From: Mediterraneibacter gnavus ATCC 29149 | GTDB lineage: Bacteria; Bacillota; Clostridia; Lachnospirales; Lachnospiraceae | DNA length: 64,000 nucleotides | Assembly: GCF_008121495.1 (NCBI RefSeq) | Contig: NZ_CP043051.1 | Location: 1,529,501-1,593,500 of the forward strand | Direction: 5' to 3' | Part shown: positions 43,978-54,197 of the stretch, piece by piece | Numbering within the stretch: the first letter of the stretch is position 1 | Layout of the letters: each line of letters starts with the position of its first letter | Notes under the pieces: model-generated | What the model was told of the DNA's origin: nothing | Database searches by the model: none | What the model saw: only the letters and a program-made list of their open reading frames with translations | Translations under genes and position numbers: made by a program

Positions 43978-44654
43978 GAACAGCACGTTTAACAAAAATA
44001 GCCATGGTTATATTTCTGTCCATGATATTCTTTCTGGGTGTTCAAAAACCAGTACTGGCAGCTGGCAAAAACACAACAGTGAAAATACCAGTGGAACAGA
44101 TATTTGAAGTAAACAATTCTGCAGATGCTGACAAAACAGGCTCTTATGTTTTAATAGCAGATCAGATACAAAATCCAATGCCGGAGGGAAGCAATGGAAG
44201 AACATTTACCTGGAATATGAGTGGTAATTCTTCTACAGAGCTGATTATGAATGTCGGACAGGTAGGAGAATATCATTACAAGCTGTACCAGGCAGCAGAG
44301 AATAAAGAAAATTATACATATGATTCAAAAACCTATGATGTAACGATTGAAGGATTCTTTGATTCCAATAATGAACTGATGGCGGTAACAGTGGTCAAAA
44401 ATGAAAATGGAGATAAAGTATCGAAGGTTTCATTCAAAAACTCGTATACCGGTCAAACTGGTAAAAATCAAAACCCGGTTCCATCTTCCCCAAGATCAAA
44501 GGATATTATTCATAATGGTTCGCCGGTAAAGACAGGCGATGATAGTCCGGTTGCAGGCTATTTGTTCTTATTCTTTGGCTCAGTTATCTGCCTTTGCGGA
44601 TTATTCATGGAGAAGCAGAAGAACAGGAAGGGAGATGCGAAAAATGAGGCATAA
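43974..44654 (+). CDS. Minor pilin, FctA-like, with SPVKTGD anchor
   Basis: A 226-residue surface protein with a signal peptide (about 1-32). One FctA-type domain (about 35-170) includes GEYHYKLYQAAENKENYTYD and a closing FKNSYTGQ strand. A short Pro/Ser linker, the motif SPVKTGDDSP, a membrane helix and a KQKNRKG tail follow. It is probably the ancillary subunit or base of the pilus. It starts in the sortase stop (ATGA) and overlaps the next gene by 11 bases, so translation is coupled through the operon. Confidence 0.83.
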   Translation: MRTARLTKIAMVIFLSMIFFLGVQKPVLAAGKNTTVKIPVEQIFEVNNSADADKTGSYVLIADQIQNPMPEGSNGRTFTWNMSGNSSTELIMNVGQVGEYHYKLYQAAENKENYTYDSKTYDVTIEGFFDSNNELMAVTVVKNENGDKVSKVSFKNSYTGQTGKNQNPVPSSPRSKDIIHNGSPVKTGDDSPVAGYLFLFFGSVICLCGLFMEKQKNRKGDAKNEA

Positions 44655-45924
44655 GAATTGGAAAACATATTTGAAAATAGCATGTTCCTGGCTTCTAATC
44701 TTTTCTATTTGTTTTATGAATCTGGAAACCGTAAGTGCATCAGAAGATGAAACATCAGTGGTTACAGAGCAGGAAGAAACACAAGATACAGAAGCATTTA
44801 CAAGTGAGACAGATGCTCAACAGACAGAAACCGAGCAAACTTCGGAGCAATTTACATCAGAAACAGAAACTGAGACATCGGCAGAAACTGAGGAACAGAT
44901 TCCGGATAGCATAGAAGTGGAGAAGCTGGAGAAAGAAATACAGGAAGCAACTTCAAATGGTCAGGTACCGACCACAAAATTGGTGGAATATGTAGATGAA
45001 TCCGGCAATGCGATTGAAGGAGCACCAGAGACCATTGAGCTTGGAAAAATATCAGATCATTCAGAGTTAAATATTTCTGACAAAGATTATGAATTTAAGA
45101 GTGCAAAAGTAAATGATGCAGACTGTTCCTTTATAGGAGTATATAAAGATACGGTTTATTGGAGTTCCGATAATATCAATGCCAATAAGTTTACAGATGG
45201 GCAAAAACTGACTATGACTTATGCATTGAAAGAAAAGGAAAAAGAGTCAGAAATATCGAAGACAGAAGACCCGGAGCAGGAAACAGATACTACAGAAACT
45301 ACAGAATCTGAAACAGAAATATCAGAGAAGTCTTCAGAGCAGATTATTGACAATGAAAAATCTACAGAACAGGCAAGTGATGAGCAGCTTCCAGATACGA
45401 TATCTGTACAGAGTTTGAATATCGCAATGCAGAGAAGTGTTGCGAATGGTGATGAACAGACGACAGATCGTGTAGAATATGTTGATGCGAACGGAAAAGC
45501 AATTGACGGTGCTCCGACTACGATTGAGCTTGGAAATATCGAAGACCACAAAGAACTTACGATTAGTGGTTCCGGGAAAAACTATGAATTCAAGAGTGCA
45601 AGAGTAAATGGGAAAGATTGTGTCTATATCGGAAAATATAATGACACTGTATATTACAGCACTGATGGCGTGATTGCCATCAAATTGGATGATGGTCAGA
45701 AACTTACAATGACTTATCAGGAATATTACAATATTAAAGTCAATGAAGAAATCCCGGAAGGTGGAGTTGCTGGTACGATTACGACAAAAGCAGGAACGGT
45801 AAAGGTAAATACTGCTGAAACGATACGTGTAAATGCTGGAGAAACGTGGAAGTTCACCGTGAAACCAGGAACAGCTAATAAAGTCAGATATAAAATTGGA
45901 AGCGTTACAGAACACTTACAATAA
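44644..45924 (+). pseudogene. Pilus-associated adhesin, 3'-truncated
   Basis: 426 residues. A basic start and signal peptide (about 1-30) is followed by a Thr/Glu-rich stalk and two tandem 110-residue repeats. Repeat 1 has VEYVDESGNAIEGAPETIELG and YEFKSAKVNDADC; repeat 2 has VEYVDANGKAIDGAPTTIELG and YEFKSARVNGKDC. The frame then breaks off in mid-domain at about 45905 where an unrelated HD-GYP gene is joined, and stops at 45924. No sorting signal remains, so the product would be secreted but not anchored. In an intact island this would be a long tip or shaft adhesin. Confidence 0.7.
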
Positions 45925-47014
45925 CCGATTAGAAAATGTGAAAATCTCTGATATTATCAGACCTGGGAAAGATGAATATTTTGGACGATTTTATATCATT
46001 CTGAAAGTTGATTTAGCGGAAAACAGTTATGAATGTATCTATTCTCATAACAGGGGGATTTATGATGATGTAAAAACTGCAGGAACATATGATGATTTTC
46101 TGAAAGTATATTGTGAAAAATATGTATGTGAAAAGGATTGTGAAAAACTGCAGGAATTTTTGAAAAGCGATTCGTTGACAGAGCATTTGAAAAAGGGCTG
46201 TTCAGAAGAAGATATCGTTTATCAAAGAAGAAGCGAGAAAAACTCAGAGACTTATGTTTGGATGGAAGTAAAAAGATTTGTGGATGAAAATGAGAAAACT
46301 GCTGTTATTACATTCCATAATGCAAAAGTTATTCCTAACACAATTGTAAATATGGAACGGGAATTAAGACAAAAAGCACAGGATGAGACAAAACAGTATT
46401 GGGAAATGGTTTCGCTTTTGGCTGCAGTGTTGAATCACAATAATCTTATAGAAACAGAACATCAGGATGATATCTGTTTTTATACAAAACAAGTGTATCT
46501 TCAACTACAGAAAAACTATCCGGAGTATGGGATTACAGAGGAAGAAATAGAAAATGTCTCTCATCTGTCTCCAATTCATGATATTGGAAAAATCCGTGTG
46601 CCGATAGAGATATTGAACAAAAACGGTAAATTAACAGCTGATGAGATGGGAATTGTAAAGCAGCATCCTCTTACAGGGGCAGAGATGACATTGCGGTTTC
46701 CACGAGGAGCTACGACAGAAAAACTTAATAAGTATAGCTATGAAATATGCAGATATCACCATGAAAGATATGATGGTTCTGGTTACCCAGATGGACTAAA
46801 AGGTGATGAAATACCACTTTGTGCTCAGGTAGTAGGCCTTGTGGATGCTTATGATGCATTGGTCAGTGTACGCCCCTATAAAAGAAAATTAAAGCATGAA
46901 GAAGCCATAAGAATGATTGCCAACGGTGAATGTGGTGTATTTTCAAAAAAACTATTGCAGTGCTTTATAGCAGCGGCAATGCAGAAGGAATGGATAAAAA
47001 AGGCAGATAGTTGA
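45905..47014 (+). pseudogene. 5'-truncated HD-GYP domain protein
   Basis: A frame of about 370 residues with no credible start at the junction. Its first part (about 1-150) resembles PAS-like sensory regions of diguanylate-cyclase-type proteins. The C-terminal HD-GYP domain has the metal motif SPIHDIGKIRVPIEIL (HD), KQHPLTGAEMTLRF, CRYHHERYDGSGYPDGLKGDEIPL and VVGLVDAYDALVS. HD-GYP proteins degrade cyclic di-GMP. The N-terminal portion is missing and the reading frame enters from the truncated adhesin, so this copy is probably dead unless a TTG at 45896 is used. Confidence 0.75.
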
Positions 47015-47047
47015 GAAAAGGAAAATATGTTTTTAGGAGGAATTTGT

Positions 47048-50000
47048 GTGAAGAGGAAAAAGAGATGGCTAAGATGGATAGCCTGGACACTTTTATTGGT
47101 TTTGTGCATGAATAGCGCAGGAACGACAGTTTTGGCAGTTTCAGTGGAAGAAGAGAATATTCCAAATATAAATAGTACTCAAGAGGGTGAAATGCGCACA
47201 GAAGATTTTATTCCGGAGGAAAGTACATCATTGTCGGAAGAGACGTCGAAAGAAGAAAATACTTCGCCATCAGAAGAGACTCCTGGAGAGAAAATCACCC
47301 CGCCATTAGAAGAGACTCCTGGAGAGAAAATCACCCCGCCATTAGAAGAGATTCCGGAGGAAGAAATTACTTCATCCCAGGGAGAGCTTTCAGAAGAAGA
47401 AAAAGCCTTCGAGGAGCAGATTGCACAAGAGGAATCACCGAAACTTCAGGAGATTTCCGAAGGATTTGATATTGATTTCTATGTCATTATTGATGGAAAC
47501 AAGGTAAAGCTTCAGCATAATGACATTACCGGCATTGCAACATGGAAAGACGGAAGAACTACCTACTATGGTGTTTCCATTGAGGACCTGCTCCTGATAT
47601 ATGAAGAATTTGGATTTGTGAAAAATGGTGAGAATCAGAATCCGGATGCAAATAATAAGTTTGTATCTGCATACCGGGGAAAAAGCGGGATAGAATACGG
47701 AAAAGTTTATACAGACACAGAATCCGGAAAGACATATGTTTCTTACAATTATGGACAGAATAAACAAGGGGAAGCGATAGATGTTTACTACCTTCCAAAT
47801 GGAAAAGGCCTTGCATTAAATTTAAAAGATTCTGTAAAAAAGGACAACTCGTTTTATTCCGTAGAGGTAAAGGGAGAAGGGCAGGATCGGATTCGTTATG
47901 CATTAACAGGAACTGTAGTGGAAGAAGCTGTGGCTGATTTTAATCCCCAATTGTCGGACCAGACAGACCAGATCGAATGGACCTGTATGGGAACAGATGA
48001 TAAGGTGATAGATGGTATACGGGAATCAGGGAACCAGACGAGGTTCACAATCGGAAAGATCACACAGTCTTATGTGATCCAGAGAGCGGATCAGACAGCC
48101 TTTGACATTCAGTTTTATATATATGCAGACAATGAGGTTCGAAAGCTGCCGGCTGATTCTCTGAAAAAGGTGTATAAATGGAACCGTCAGGGCAGATGCT
48201 ATTTATCTGTCAGTGATCTTGCTGAGATTTATAGAGAGTTCGGCTTGAATGCAGAGGAAACACAGTCCGGAAATTATTTTCCATATACAGTCCGTGGTGA
48301 GAAGACATTAGCACAGGCGACAGTGGTAACTTATAAAGGACAGCAATATGTATCTTATAACCTGGACAAGCAGGAAGCAACTGTACCAACAGACGTTTAT
48401 TATATGCCAAAAGGAGCATCTGATGGCGAAAAAATTCCGGATAATAATTCAGACCAGATTAAGCAGAATAAGAACAGTTTCTATTCGGTTACAGTGATCA
48501 ATCCGGATGGAAATCGAACTGTGAGTTACTATAAGAAAGATTCTGCGGTCACAATTTCCGTTGATCCTGGAGATACGAAGGAAAGCGACTGGCTTTGTGC
48601 CAGTGAGGATGAAAATAAAACAATTTCTCCGGTGAAACAGGGCGATAAACTAACCTTTTCTATTGGAAAGATAGAGCAACCCTATACGGTTGCATGCAAC
48701 ACTTTTGCACCAGCAACCTTGAACATTAAATTCTATACTTTTGTAAATAATGAGAGATATAATGTTCTAAACGAAGAAATTCCTGTTATAAAAGATACTA
48801 CAACAAAGCCGGGAACAATTTATTATTATATTTCTAATGATGAGTTAAAAAAGCATTTTGAAAAATTTCATTACGATGGTTCTATTCAAAATGGAGCAAA
48901 AGAGCGTTTTTATTATTCCAAGAGAGATTACGATACAATCCATAATGCAGGGAAATACACGATAGAAGGTCATGAATGTATTTATATAGGAAAGTCCGGA
49001 GAGCCGATGGATGTGTATTACCTGCCAAATGGAGAAAAAATTGATACCATGAGTGCAAAGACCTTATTCGAACACGACGATGATAGATATAACGGTTTTT
49101 ACAGTGTGACAGTACAGGATGAAGATGGACAGGTTTACAGCCAAACAGCTTTGCGTGATCTTCCGGCAATTGATTTTGTTGCAAGAAAGTCAACACTTAC
49201 AAGAACAGTTAGTACAAAGCCGCGTGTAGAAGAACAAACGCAGGATATAAACTGGGAATGCAGAAAGGAAGATGGTACTCTTTCAGCAGTTACATGGAGC
49301 AAAAATAAAGCAGAGCATACCATGAGCTTTACTATTCAGCCAGATGATGCAGTACGTCCATATGTGATTGTTCCTGAGAATACAGAAAAACCGGCAGCAA
49401 CAAAAGAAGCAAATATTAGTTTTTATGTATTTATCGATGGACATTATAAGCTGATAAAAAATATTAATGCTGAGCAGCATTACATAATCAAAGCAAACAG
49501 TGGCCGAGCCAGTCGTTATTATTTGCGAGCTACACCAGATGATACGATTTCTAAAATTTACAGTGAGTTTGGTTTCACTCCAAGCAAACTGGAGCCCGGC
49601 GCAGATCAGAAAGAGAAGATTCTGTTTGGTTATGCGACAGACAGCCGTGTATTTGTACAGCATCCATATAAGGACAATGATGGTACATGGTATATTCCTG
49701 TCCTGAAAAACGGGAAAGATGTATCTGTCTATTATTTCTCACAGCCAAATCCACTGAATCCTGACAGAATCGAAAATTATTTTGACCGCTTGACAGGACT
49801 TTCTTCTCAGGTTGGGCTGGCAGGAAGACATTTCAGTGTAGAGGGAAGTTTTCATCTGATTGAAGTGTTGGATCCACTGAACCTGACAAAAAGAGAGGCG
49901 ATTAAGAGACAGTATGTAGGCCATGGGGAAGCATATACTGTGGAAGTACCAAAGAGGGCAAGTTTAGAAGGTGAGTATTATGGCAAGGAGATTGTCTGGA

Positions 50001-53000
50001 GTTGTACATCTAATGACAGGGACGAAAATGAGGTTCTTCCGGAACCGTCCGGAGATGATAAGGTAAAATTTGAAATTCCGAATGTTAACTCATCTTATGA
50101 GGTGATCGCAGACAAACCGCTGGAGTCTGGGGCAGTCAGGGTTATCTATAATACAACTCGTTATATGAAGAAACTTCCTAAGGAAGCTAAGTTGACCCCT
50201 CAGGTTGAGAATAAGACAAGACATACAGATGATTATGAGAATGAAATAGAAGCTGGAAAACATAACGTTAAGTCACCATATCCTCTGGTTTATGATCATG
50301 AAGATAATGACAGCAAAGAGTTGGAACAGTATGAATTCGATCATTGGGATTACAGAAACAAAGACGGAAAGTGGCAGGAATGCGGTGCAGGGGATTCTAT
50401 TTCTGATCTTATAAATAATAATGCAAGACAGCCAATCACCCTCTATGCAGCGTGGCGTAAGGTGAGTAACCAAAATCGAAAACAGGTACAGTTTTATATC
50501 TGTAAGTCAGCGATGCCGGAAGATGGTTCGGTAGCATTACCAACCACGAATGTAGACGATTATACAAGTGCGGTTGCCGTGGCAAACTGTAATGTGAAGG
50601 CAAGTATATTGCATGATGTTCCAGTTCTTGGAAATAAGAATCCATCTACGTGGGAACAGTATGCGGATGGAAATAAGAGAGTGCAAGAACTTTTGCAGGG
50701 AACTAAACCAGATGAGGGATATATTGGAAATGGAGACTATATCTACAAGATAGATAGAATTCCTTCCGATGAAGAGGTATTCCAGACAATTCGTGAAAGC
50801 GGACGTATGATTCGTATCGGAGACAGGGAGATTCCGCCATCGAAATTAGATACCGAATTCTTCACCATTTATTGGTATTCTTTCAAAAGTGAAATGTCCG
50901 ATGGGTGGCATATTGACGGACGTATTGTAGCAAAAAATGGTTACCTGACAGTAAAGAAAGATTTTGTCGGAATGCCGGAAGCAATAGAGGAAGTCAAGAA
51001 AGATTATTATATCCAGGTAGATATGGATGAAAAGCTTTTAGATGGAAAACCTCAGCCACCTGCATTTCATGAGCATATGAAACTTGTGCTTCCTTCAGAA
51101 GATAGCCAGAAACCGGATGCAGAAGCTCCGCAAGCGGAGGATGCTCCAATAGAAGTTGTAGGTACATGGACAGATGATACACATACAAGCTGTACGTGGA
51201 TCGTTAAGGCGGACTCATTCTGGAAATACACATTAAAAGAGTACAACTATAAGCCAAAAGATTCGAATGTGAAATTTTCAGGTTGGTACAATGTTCGCAA
51301 TTCTCATGAACAAGGAGATAATGTAAATTCATGGGAAGCATATCCAGAAAGTGGAATTCAATTCACAGGACGTGGAATTGGACGCGGTGGTGAAACTCTT
51401 ACTATTGAATTGGAGAATCGTTATCAGAAAGAGGGAATACTCACACTGAACAAATTTGATGAGTCTACCGGACAGGGAATGGAGAAGATCAATTTTGCTG
51501 TCAGTAAGAACGGTGTTGAGGAGGAAACGGTAACAACTGATAAATACGGAATCGCACAACTTCACATTCCGTTACAAGATGAAAACAAACAGAACAGAAC
51601 AGCAACTGAGACGTATTTGTTGCGAGAGACAAACTTACCGACGGGATATGTAGACACAGGAGATATACAGATCACAGTTGAGATTGCCAATGGAGCATTC
51701 AAAATCACTGATGCAAAACTGGTGGATAGGGAGGCTAACGAAAATCAGGAGGCTGTTAAGGCACCAGTTGATGGTAAGATAGACGGAAAATCTGTTCTGC
51801 TTCAGCGAGGAGATACCAGCCTTAATATCCGAAATTTTGCTAAAACAGGCACTCTGCATATCAAAAAGACATGGGAAAATCCAAATGATGCACTGACGGA
51901 AAAACAGGTGAAAATCAGATTGTATCAGAATGGAATTTCTACAGGACAGGAATTCCTGCTGAATGAAGAGAACGGATGGGAACACACAGTCGACAATGTT
52001 CCACTATTCCAGGACAGAAATCCGGTGGAATATAAGGTGGAAGAAATTGAGATAGGAAAGACACATTATTCTTTGGAATACGGGGATGGTTTCCTATATT
52101 ATGAAGTTATTTATCCAGAGATTCAGTATTTCGATTCAAATGGACAACAAATATTCCCGAAGGATGAGAATGAGTTCAAGGATGTTTCCAAGATGGAACT
52201 GGAAGTGCAGAATCTGCATTTCAATCTTGCTGAACGAAGTTTCTTAAAGACGGATGATCTTCCAAGAAACCGACTTGCTGGTGCAGGTTTTCTGTTCTAC
52301 AAAGTACCGTATGATGATGTTACGAAAAAATATGCGGATGATACAGGATATACAGTAGATTATGACAATACACAGAGCAAGGACGATATCGTTCTGAAAA
52401 AGGATGGAAAAACGTGTACGACGTATCGTTCCTTAGAAACAGATGAAAATGGAATGCTTCAATTACCGGAGGACTTTGAGAACGGACGATACTGGATGGT
52501 AGAATCTGTTACTCCAAACAAAAAGGACAAAGCAGATAAAACCAAAACACAGTATCAGGATAACTTTAATTTATATATGGTCGATGTAGAATCCGATATT
52601 TTATTCCTATATGAGAAATCACCGATGACAAATACCTGGAGAGCTGTTTCGGACAGACATATCGTCAATCATCCGCAAAAAGGCGGGGTGACGGTTGAGA
52701 TTACAAAGGAAGTCACTGGTCCACTTGGAAACCGCAAGAAGCCATTTGATATGGAAATTCTCTATTGGGAAGATGGTCAAAAGCTGCGTAGCAAGACAAT
52801 TAGAACTTCTTTGAAACATGGAGATAAAGTTACATTAAAAAATGTAGATATATCTTCGGATATCATAATAACAGAAACTGTTGATACATCAAAATACGCT
52901 GTTTCGATTTCTAAAAAAGAAGAGAATGATAAGTATTCAAATCCAGTGCAGGCAACATCGAATGGAAATACAGCTGTCATGAAACAGCGGATTGAGGCTG

Positions 53001-53158
53001 CACGAGGAGACGTGATTGAGTTAAAAATCACAAACGAAAACACACAATTAATACCGGAAACAGGGGTTCGTCTGAGAACAAGCAGGCATGTATGGTTACT
53101 ATTTGCCATAAGTATTATCATGATTCTGTTTTTCAGAAGAAGACGGAAAATAAGATAA
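47048..53158 (+). CDS. Giant repeat adhesin with IPETG sorting signal
   Basis: About 2036 residues. The GTG start lies seven bases after TAGGAGGA. A signal peptide (about 1-28) is followed by a Glu/Pro/Ser/Thr-rich stalk with an exact 13-residue tandem repeat (EETPGEKITPPLE, twice). About five related modules (roughly 135-1000) then begin DIDFYVIIDGN-type, IQFYIYADNE-type, IKFYTFVNNE-type or ISFYVFIDGH-type and end in WxC and PY-V segments. An InlB/Listeria-Bacteroides repeat (ITLYAAWRK) and several CnaB/T-antigen-like domains (ILTLNKFDESTGQGMEKINF, GTLHIKKTWENPNDALTEK) follow. The end is IPETG, a membrane helix and RRRRKIR. It is probably the pilus tip adhesin or a wall-anchored fibril. Confidence 0.82.
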   Translation: MKRKKRWLRWIAWTLLLVLCMNSAGTTVLAVSVEEENIPNINSTQEGEMRTEDFIPEESTSLSEETSKEENTSPSEETPGEKITPPLEETPGEKITPPLEEIPEEEITSSQGELSEEEKAFEEQIAQEESPKLQEISEGFDIDFYVIIDGNKVKLQHNDITGIATWKDGRTTYYGVSIEDLLLIYEEFGFVKNGENQNPDANNKFVSAYRGKSGIEYGKVYTDTESGKTYVSYNYGQNKQGEAIDVYYLPNGKGLALNLKDSVKKDNSFYSVEVKGEGQDRIRYALTGTVVEEAVADFNPQLSDQTDQIEWTCMGTDDKVIDGIRESGNQTRFTIGKITQSYVIQRADQTAFDIQFYIYADNEVRKLPADSLKKVYKWNRQGRCYLSVSDLAEIYREFGLNAEETQSGNYFPYTVRGEKTLAQATVVTYKGQQYVSYNLDKQEATVPTDVYYMPKGASDGEKIPDNNSDQIKQNKNSFYSVTVINPDGNRTVSYYKKDSAVTISVDPGDTKESDWLCASEDENKTISPVKQGDKLTFSIGKIEQPYTVACNTFAPATLNIKFYTFVNNERYNVLNEEIPVIKDTTTKPGTIYYYISNDELKKHFEKFHYDGSIQNGAKERFYYSKRDYDTIHNAGKYTIEGHECIYIGKSGEPMDVYYLPNGEKIDTMSAKTLFEHDDDRYNGFYSVTVQDEDGQVYSQTALRDLPAIDFVARKSTLTRTVSTKPRVEEQTQDINWECRKEDGTLSAVTWSKNKAEHTMSFTIQPDDAVRPYVIVPENTEKPAATKEANISFYVFIDGHYKLIKNINAEQHYIIKANSGRASRYYLRATPDDTISKIYSEFGFTPSKLEPGADQKEKILFGYATDSRVFVQHPYKDNDGTWYIPVLKNGKDVSVYYFSQPNPLNPDRIENYFDRLTGLSSQVGLAGRHFSVEGSFHLIEVLDPLNLTKREAIKRQYVGHGEAYTVEVPKRASLEGEYYGKEIVWSCTSNDRDENEVLPEPSGDDKVKFEIPNVNSSYEVIADKPLESGAVRVIYNTTRYMKKLPKEAKLTPQVENKTRHTDDYENEIEAGKHNVKSPYPLVYDHEDNDSKELEQYEFDHWDYRNKDGKWQECGAGDSISDLINNNARQPITLYAAWRKVSNQNRKQVQFYICKSAMPEDGSVALPTTNVDDYTSAVAVANCNVKASILHDVPVLGNKNPSTWEQYADGNKRVQELLQGTKPDEGYIGNGDYIYKIDRIPSDEEVFQTIRESGRMIRIGDREIPPSKLDTEFFTIYWYSFKSEMSDGWHIDGRIVAKNGYLTVKKDFVGMPEAIEEVKKDYYIQVDMDEKLLDGKPQPPAFHEHMKLVLPSEDSQKPDAEAPQAEDAPIEVVGTWTDDTHTSCTWIVKADSFWKYTLKEYNYKPKDSNVKFSGWYNVRNSHEQGDNVNSWEAYPESGIQFTGRGIGRGGETLTIELENRYQKEGILTLNKFDESTGQGMEKINFAVSKNGVEEETVTTDKYGIAQLHIPLQDENKQNRTATETYLLRETNLPTGYVDTGDIQITVEIANGAFKITDAKLVDREANENQEAVKAPVDGKIDGKSVLLQRGDTSLNIRNFAKTGTLHIKKTWENPNDALTEKQVKIRLYQNGISTGQEFLLNEENGWEHTVDNVPLFQDRNPVEYKVEEIEIGKTHYSLEYGDGFLYYEVIYPEIQYFDSNGQQIFPKDENEFKDVSKMELEVQNLHFNLAERSFLKTDDLPRNRLAGAGFLFYKVPYDDVTKKYADDTGYTVDYDNTQSKDDIVLKKDGKTCTTYRSLETDENGMLQLPEDFENGRYWMVESVTPNKKDKADKTKTQYQDNFNLYMVDVESDILFLYEKSPMTNTWRAVSDRHIVNHPQKGGVTVEITKEVTGPLGNRKKPFDMEILYWEDGQKLRSKTIRTSLKHGDKVTLKNVDISSDIIITETVDTSKYAVSISKKEENDKYSNPVQATSNGNTAVMKQRIEAARGDVIELKITNENTQLIPETGVRLRTSRHVWLLFAISIIMILFFRRRRKIR

Positions 53159-53280
53159 ACACTGCTATGGAACAAAACTTGCAAAAATACATCAGACATT
53201 TTACATGTTTGTTGCATTGGAATAAAAAAATAATAAATTTTTGTATCGTCAGCCATGCTATGGCTGGCGATATTTTAGTT

Positions 53281-53460
53281 TGCGCGCCATGGGCGCGCTC
53301 TAATGGGTGAAAGTCCCGAACACGCCTAGGCGACAAGGAAGTGTATAGCTGAACAGCAAGGGTGTCTATCGTAAGGTAGAATCTGAAGGAAGCTGTAAGC
53401 AAACTCTTGGTCCGACGGACAGAAATCACATATGAGGCTAGACAGATGTACAATCCATCT
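53281..53460 (+). mobile_element. Group II intron 5' remnant (domain I)
   Basis: The sequence after GCGCGCCATGGGCGCGC carries the conserved intron segments GGGTGAAAGTCCCGAAC, ACGCCTAGGCGACAAGGAAG, GTATAGCTGAACAGCAAGGG and GAAGCTGTAAGCAAACTC, as in domain I of Lachnospiraceae group II introns. No intron-encoded reverse transcriptase, domain V or domain VI follows; from about 53470 the DNA is unrelated. It is a dead fragment left behind the giant adhesin. No protein-coding gene lies between 53159 and 53625. Confidence 0.75.
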
Positions 53461-53500
53461 GTCTGTTTGCCGTGCAAAAAAACAGATAACAAAATGAAAA

Positions 53501-53547
53501 AAGCAAAATACAAGTGAGATTTTACCTACTTGCATTCTGCTTTTTTT
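53501..53547. terminator. Hairpin with T7 tail
   Basis: AGCAAAATACAAGT pairs with ACTTGCATTCTGCT (two mismatches), followed by seven T. It separates the intron remnant from the convergent minus-strand genes. Confidence 0.6.
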
Positions 53548-53625
53548 AATTTTTAAATTAACTTAATGACATTGGGCAACACACCTCTCTGTATCACCCA
53601 CGACCCCAATCTCCATAGAAATATC

Positions 53626-53844
53626 TTAACTATTTTTATTTGATAAATACTCTTTCATCACAAGTGCAATGTCTTGTGCACAACACTTCCCGCTTGGATT
53701 TAATTCTGCACACTTGCAACTACAACAAGCTCCTGTCATTCTTTTTATATCTGCGAGTGTTTTGGCTCCCTTTTCCATAGCCTCAATAATCTCTCCTTTT
53801 GTAACCTGATCACAATAACATATCATCTTATTATTATCCATCAT
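53626..53844 (-). CDS. BFD-like [2Fe-2S]-binding small protein
   Basis: A 72-residue protein with the BFD (bacterioferritin-associated ferredoxin-like) layout. An N-terminal MICYCDQVTKGEII is followed by a helix (MEKGAKTLADIKRMTGACC) and a Cys-rich CCSCKCAELNPSGKCC segment. Four of its cysteines probably bind a 2Fe-2S cluster. Such domains often sit beside NAD(P)H dehydrogenases or on mobile elements. GGAGG precedes the start. It lies downstream of the truncated relaxase and may share its promoter. The role is unknown. Confidence 0.72.
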   Translation of the reverse strand: MMDNNKMICYCDQVTKGEIIEAMEKGAKTLADIKRMTGACCSCKCAELNPSGKCCAQDIALVMKEYLSNKNS

Positions 53845-53915
53845 AAAATTCCTCCTAATCTACTCTTTCTAGCAACACAAACGAAGTCTATTTCACTGTA
53901 CCTCTTTTTTCCGTA

Positions 53916-54197
53916 TTAATCAACATCGGCTGGATCATAGCTGATAATGTAGTGGTGACTTTTGATATCTTCACGTTTCTTATTTTTGTGAAAATGAGCA
54001 TTTGTCAGTTCACATTCCTTGTCAAAAGACATCGGATCACAGTTCAGACCATCCATATAAAACTCTTTTCGCAGGATGCTTCGACCGGATTCATCTACAA
54101 TCTTTTTTCCGGTTTTTTCATCATGTTCAAACAGAAGGTAATTAATAGCAGCCGAGTAATTTGCATTTCTGCTTTTAATGTGTTTTACGATTGCCAT
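53916..54197 (-). pseudogene. MobA/VirD2-type relaxase, N-terminal fragment
   Basis: 93 residues matching the start of a Lachnospiraceae relaxase: MAIVKHIKSRNANYSAAINYL with the nicking tyrosine region, EFYMDGLNCDP, and HFHKNKKREDIKSHHYIIS. The frame stops at YDPADVD, just before motif III, whose histidines bind the metal. A full relaxase is about 450-600 residues. Without motif III it cannot nick DNA. It starts inside the mobC end (23-base overlap), the normal order for mobilisation modules. Confidence 0.82.

Noticed and set aside
45334-45915. Minus-strand frame of 193 codons opposite the truncated adhesin
   Set aside because: Composition is Ile/Phe/Ser-rich as expected of a shadow; no motif and no ribosome site.
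47285-47350. Short direct DNA repeats suggesting a CRISPR-like or other array
   Set aside because: They encode the EETPGEKITPPLE tandem inside an open reading frame and have no spacers.
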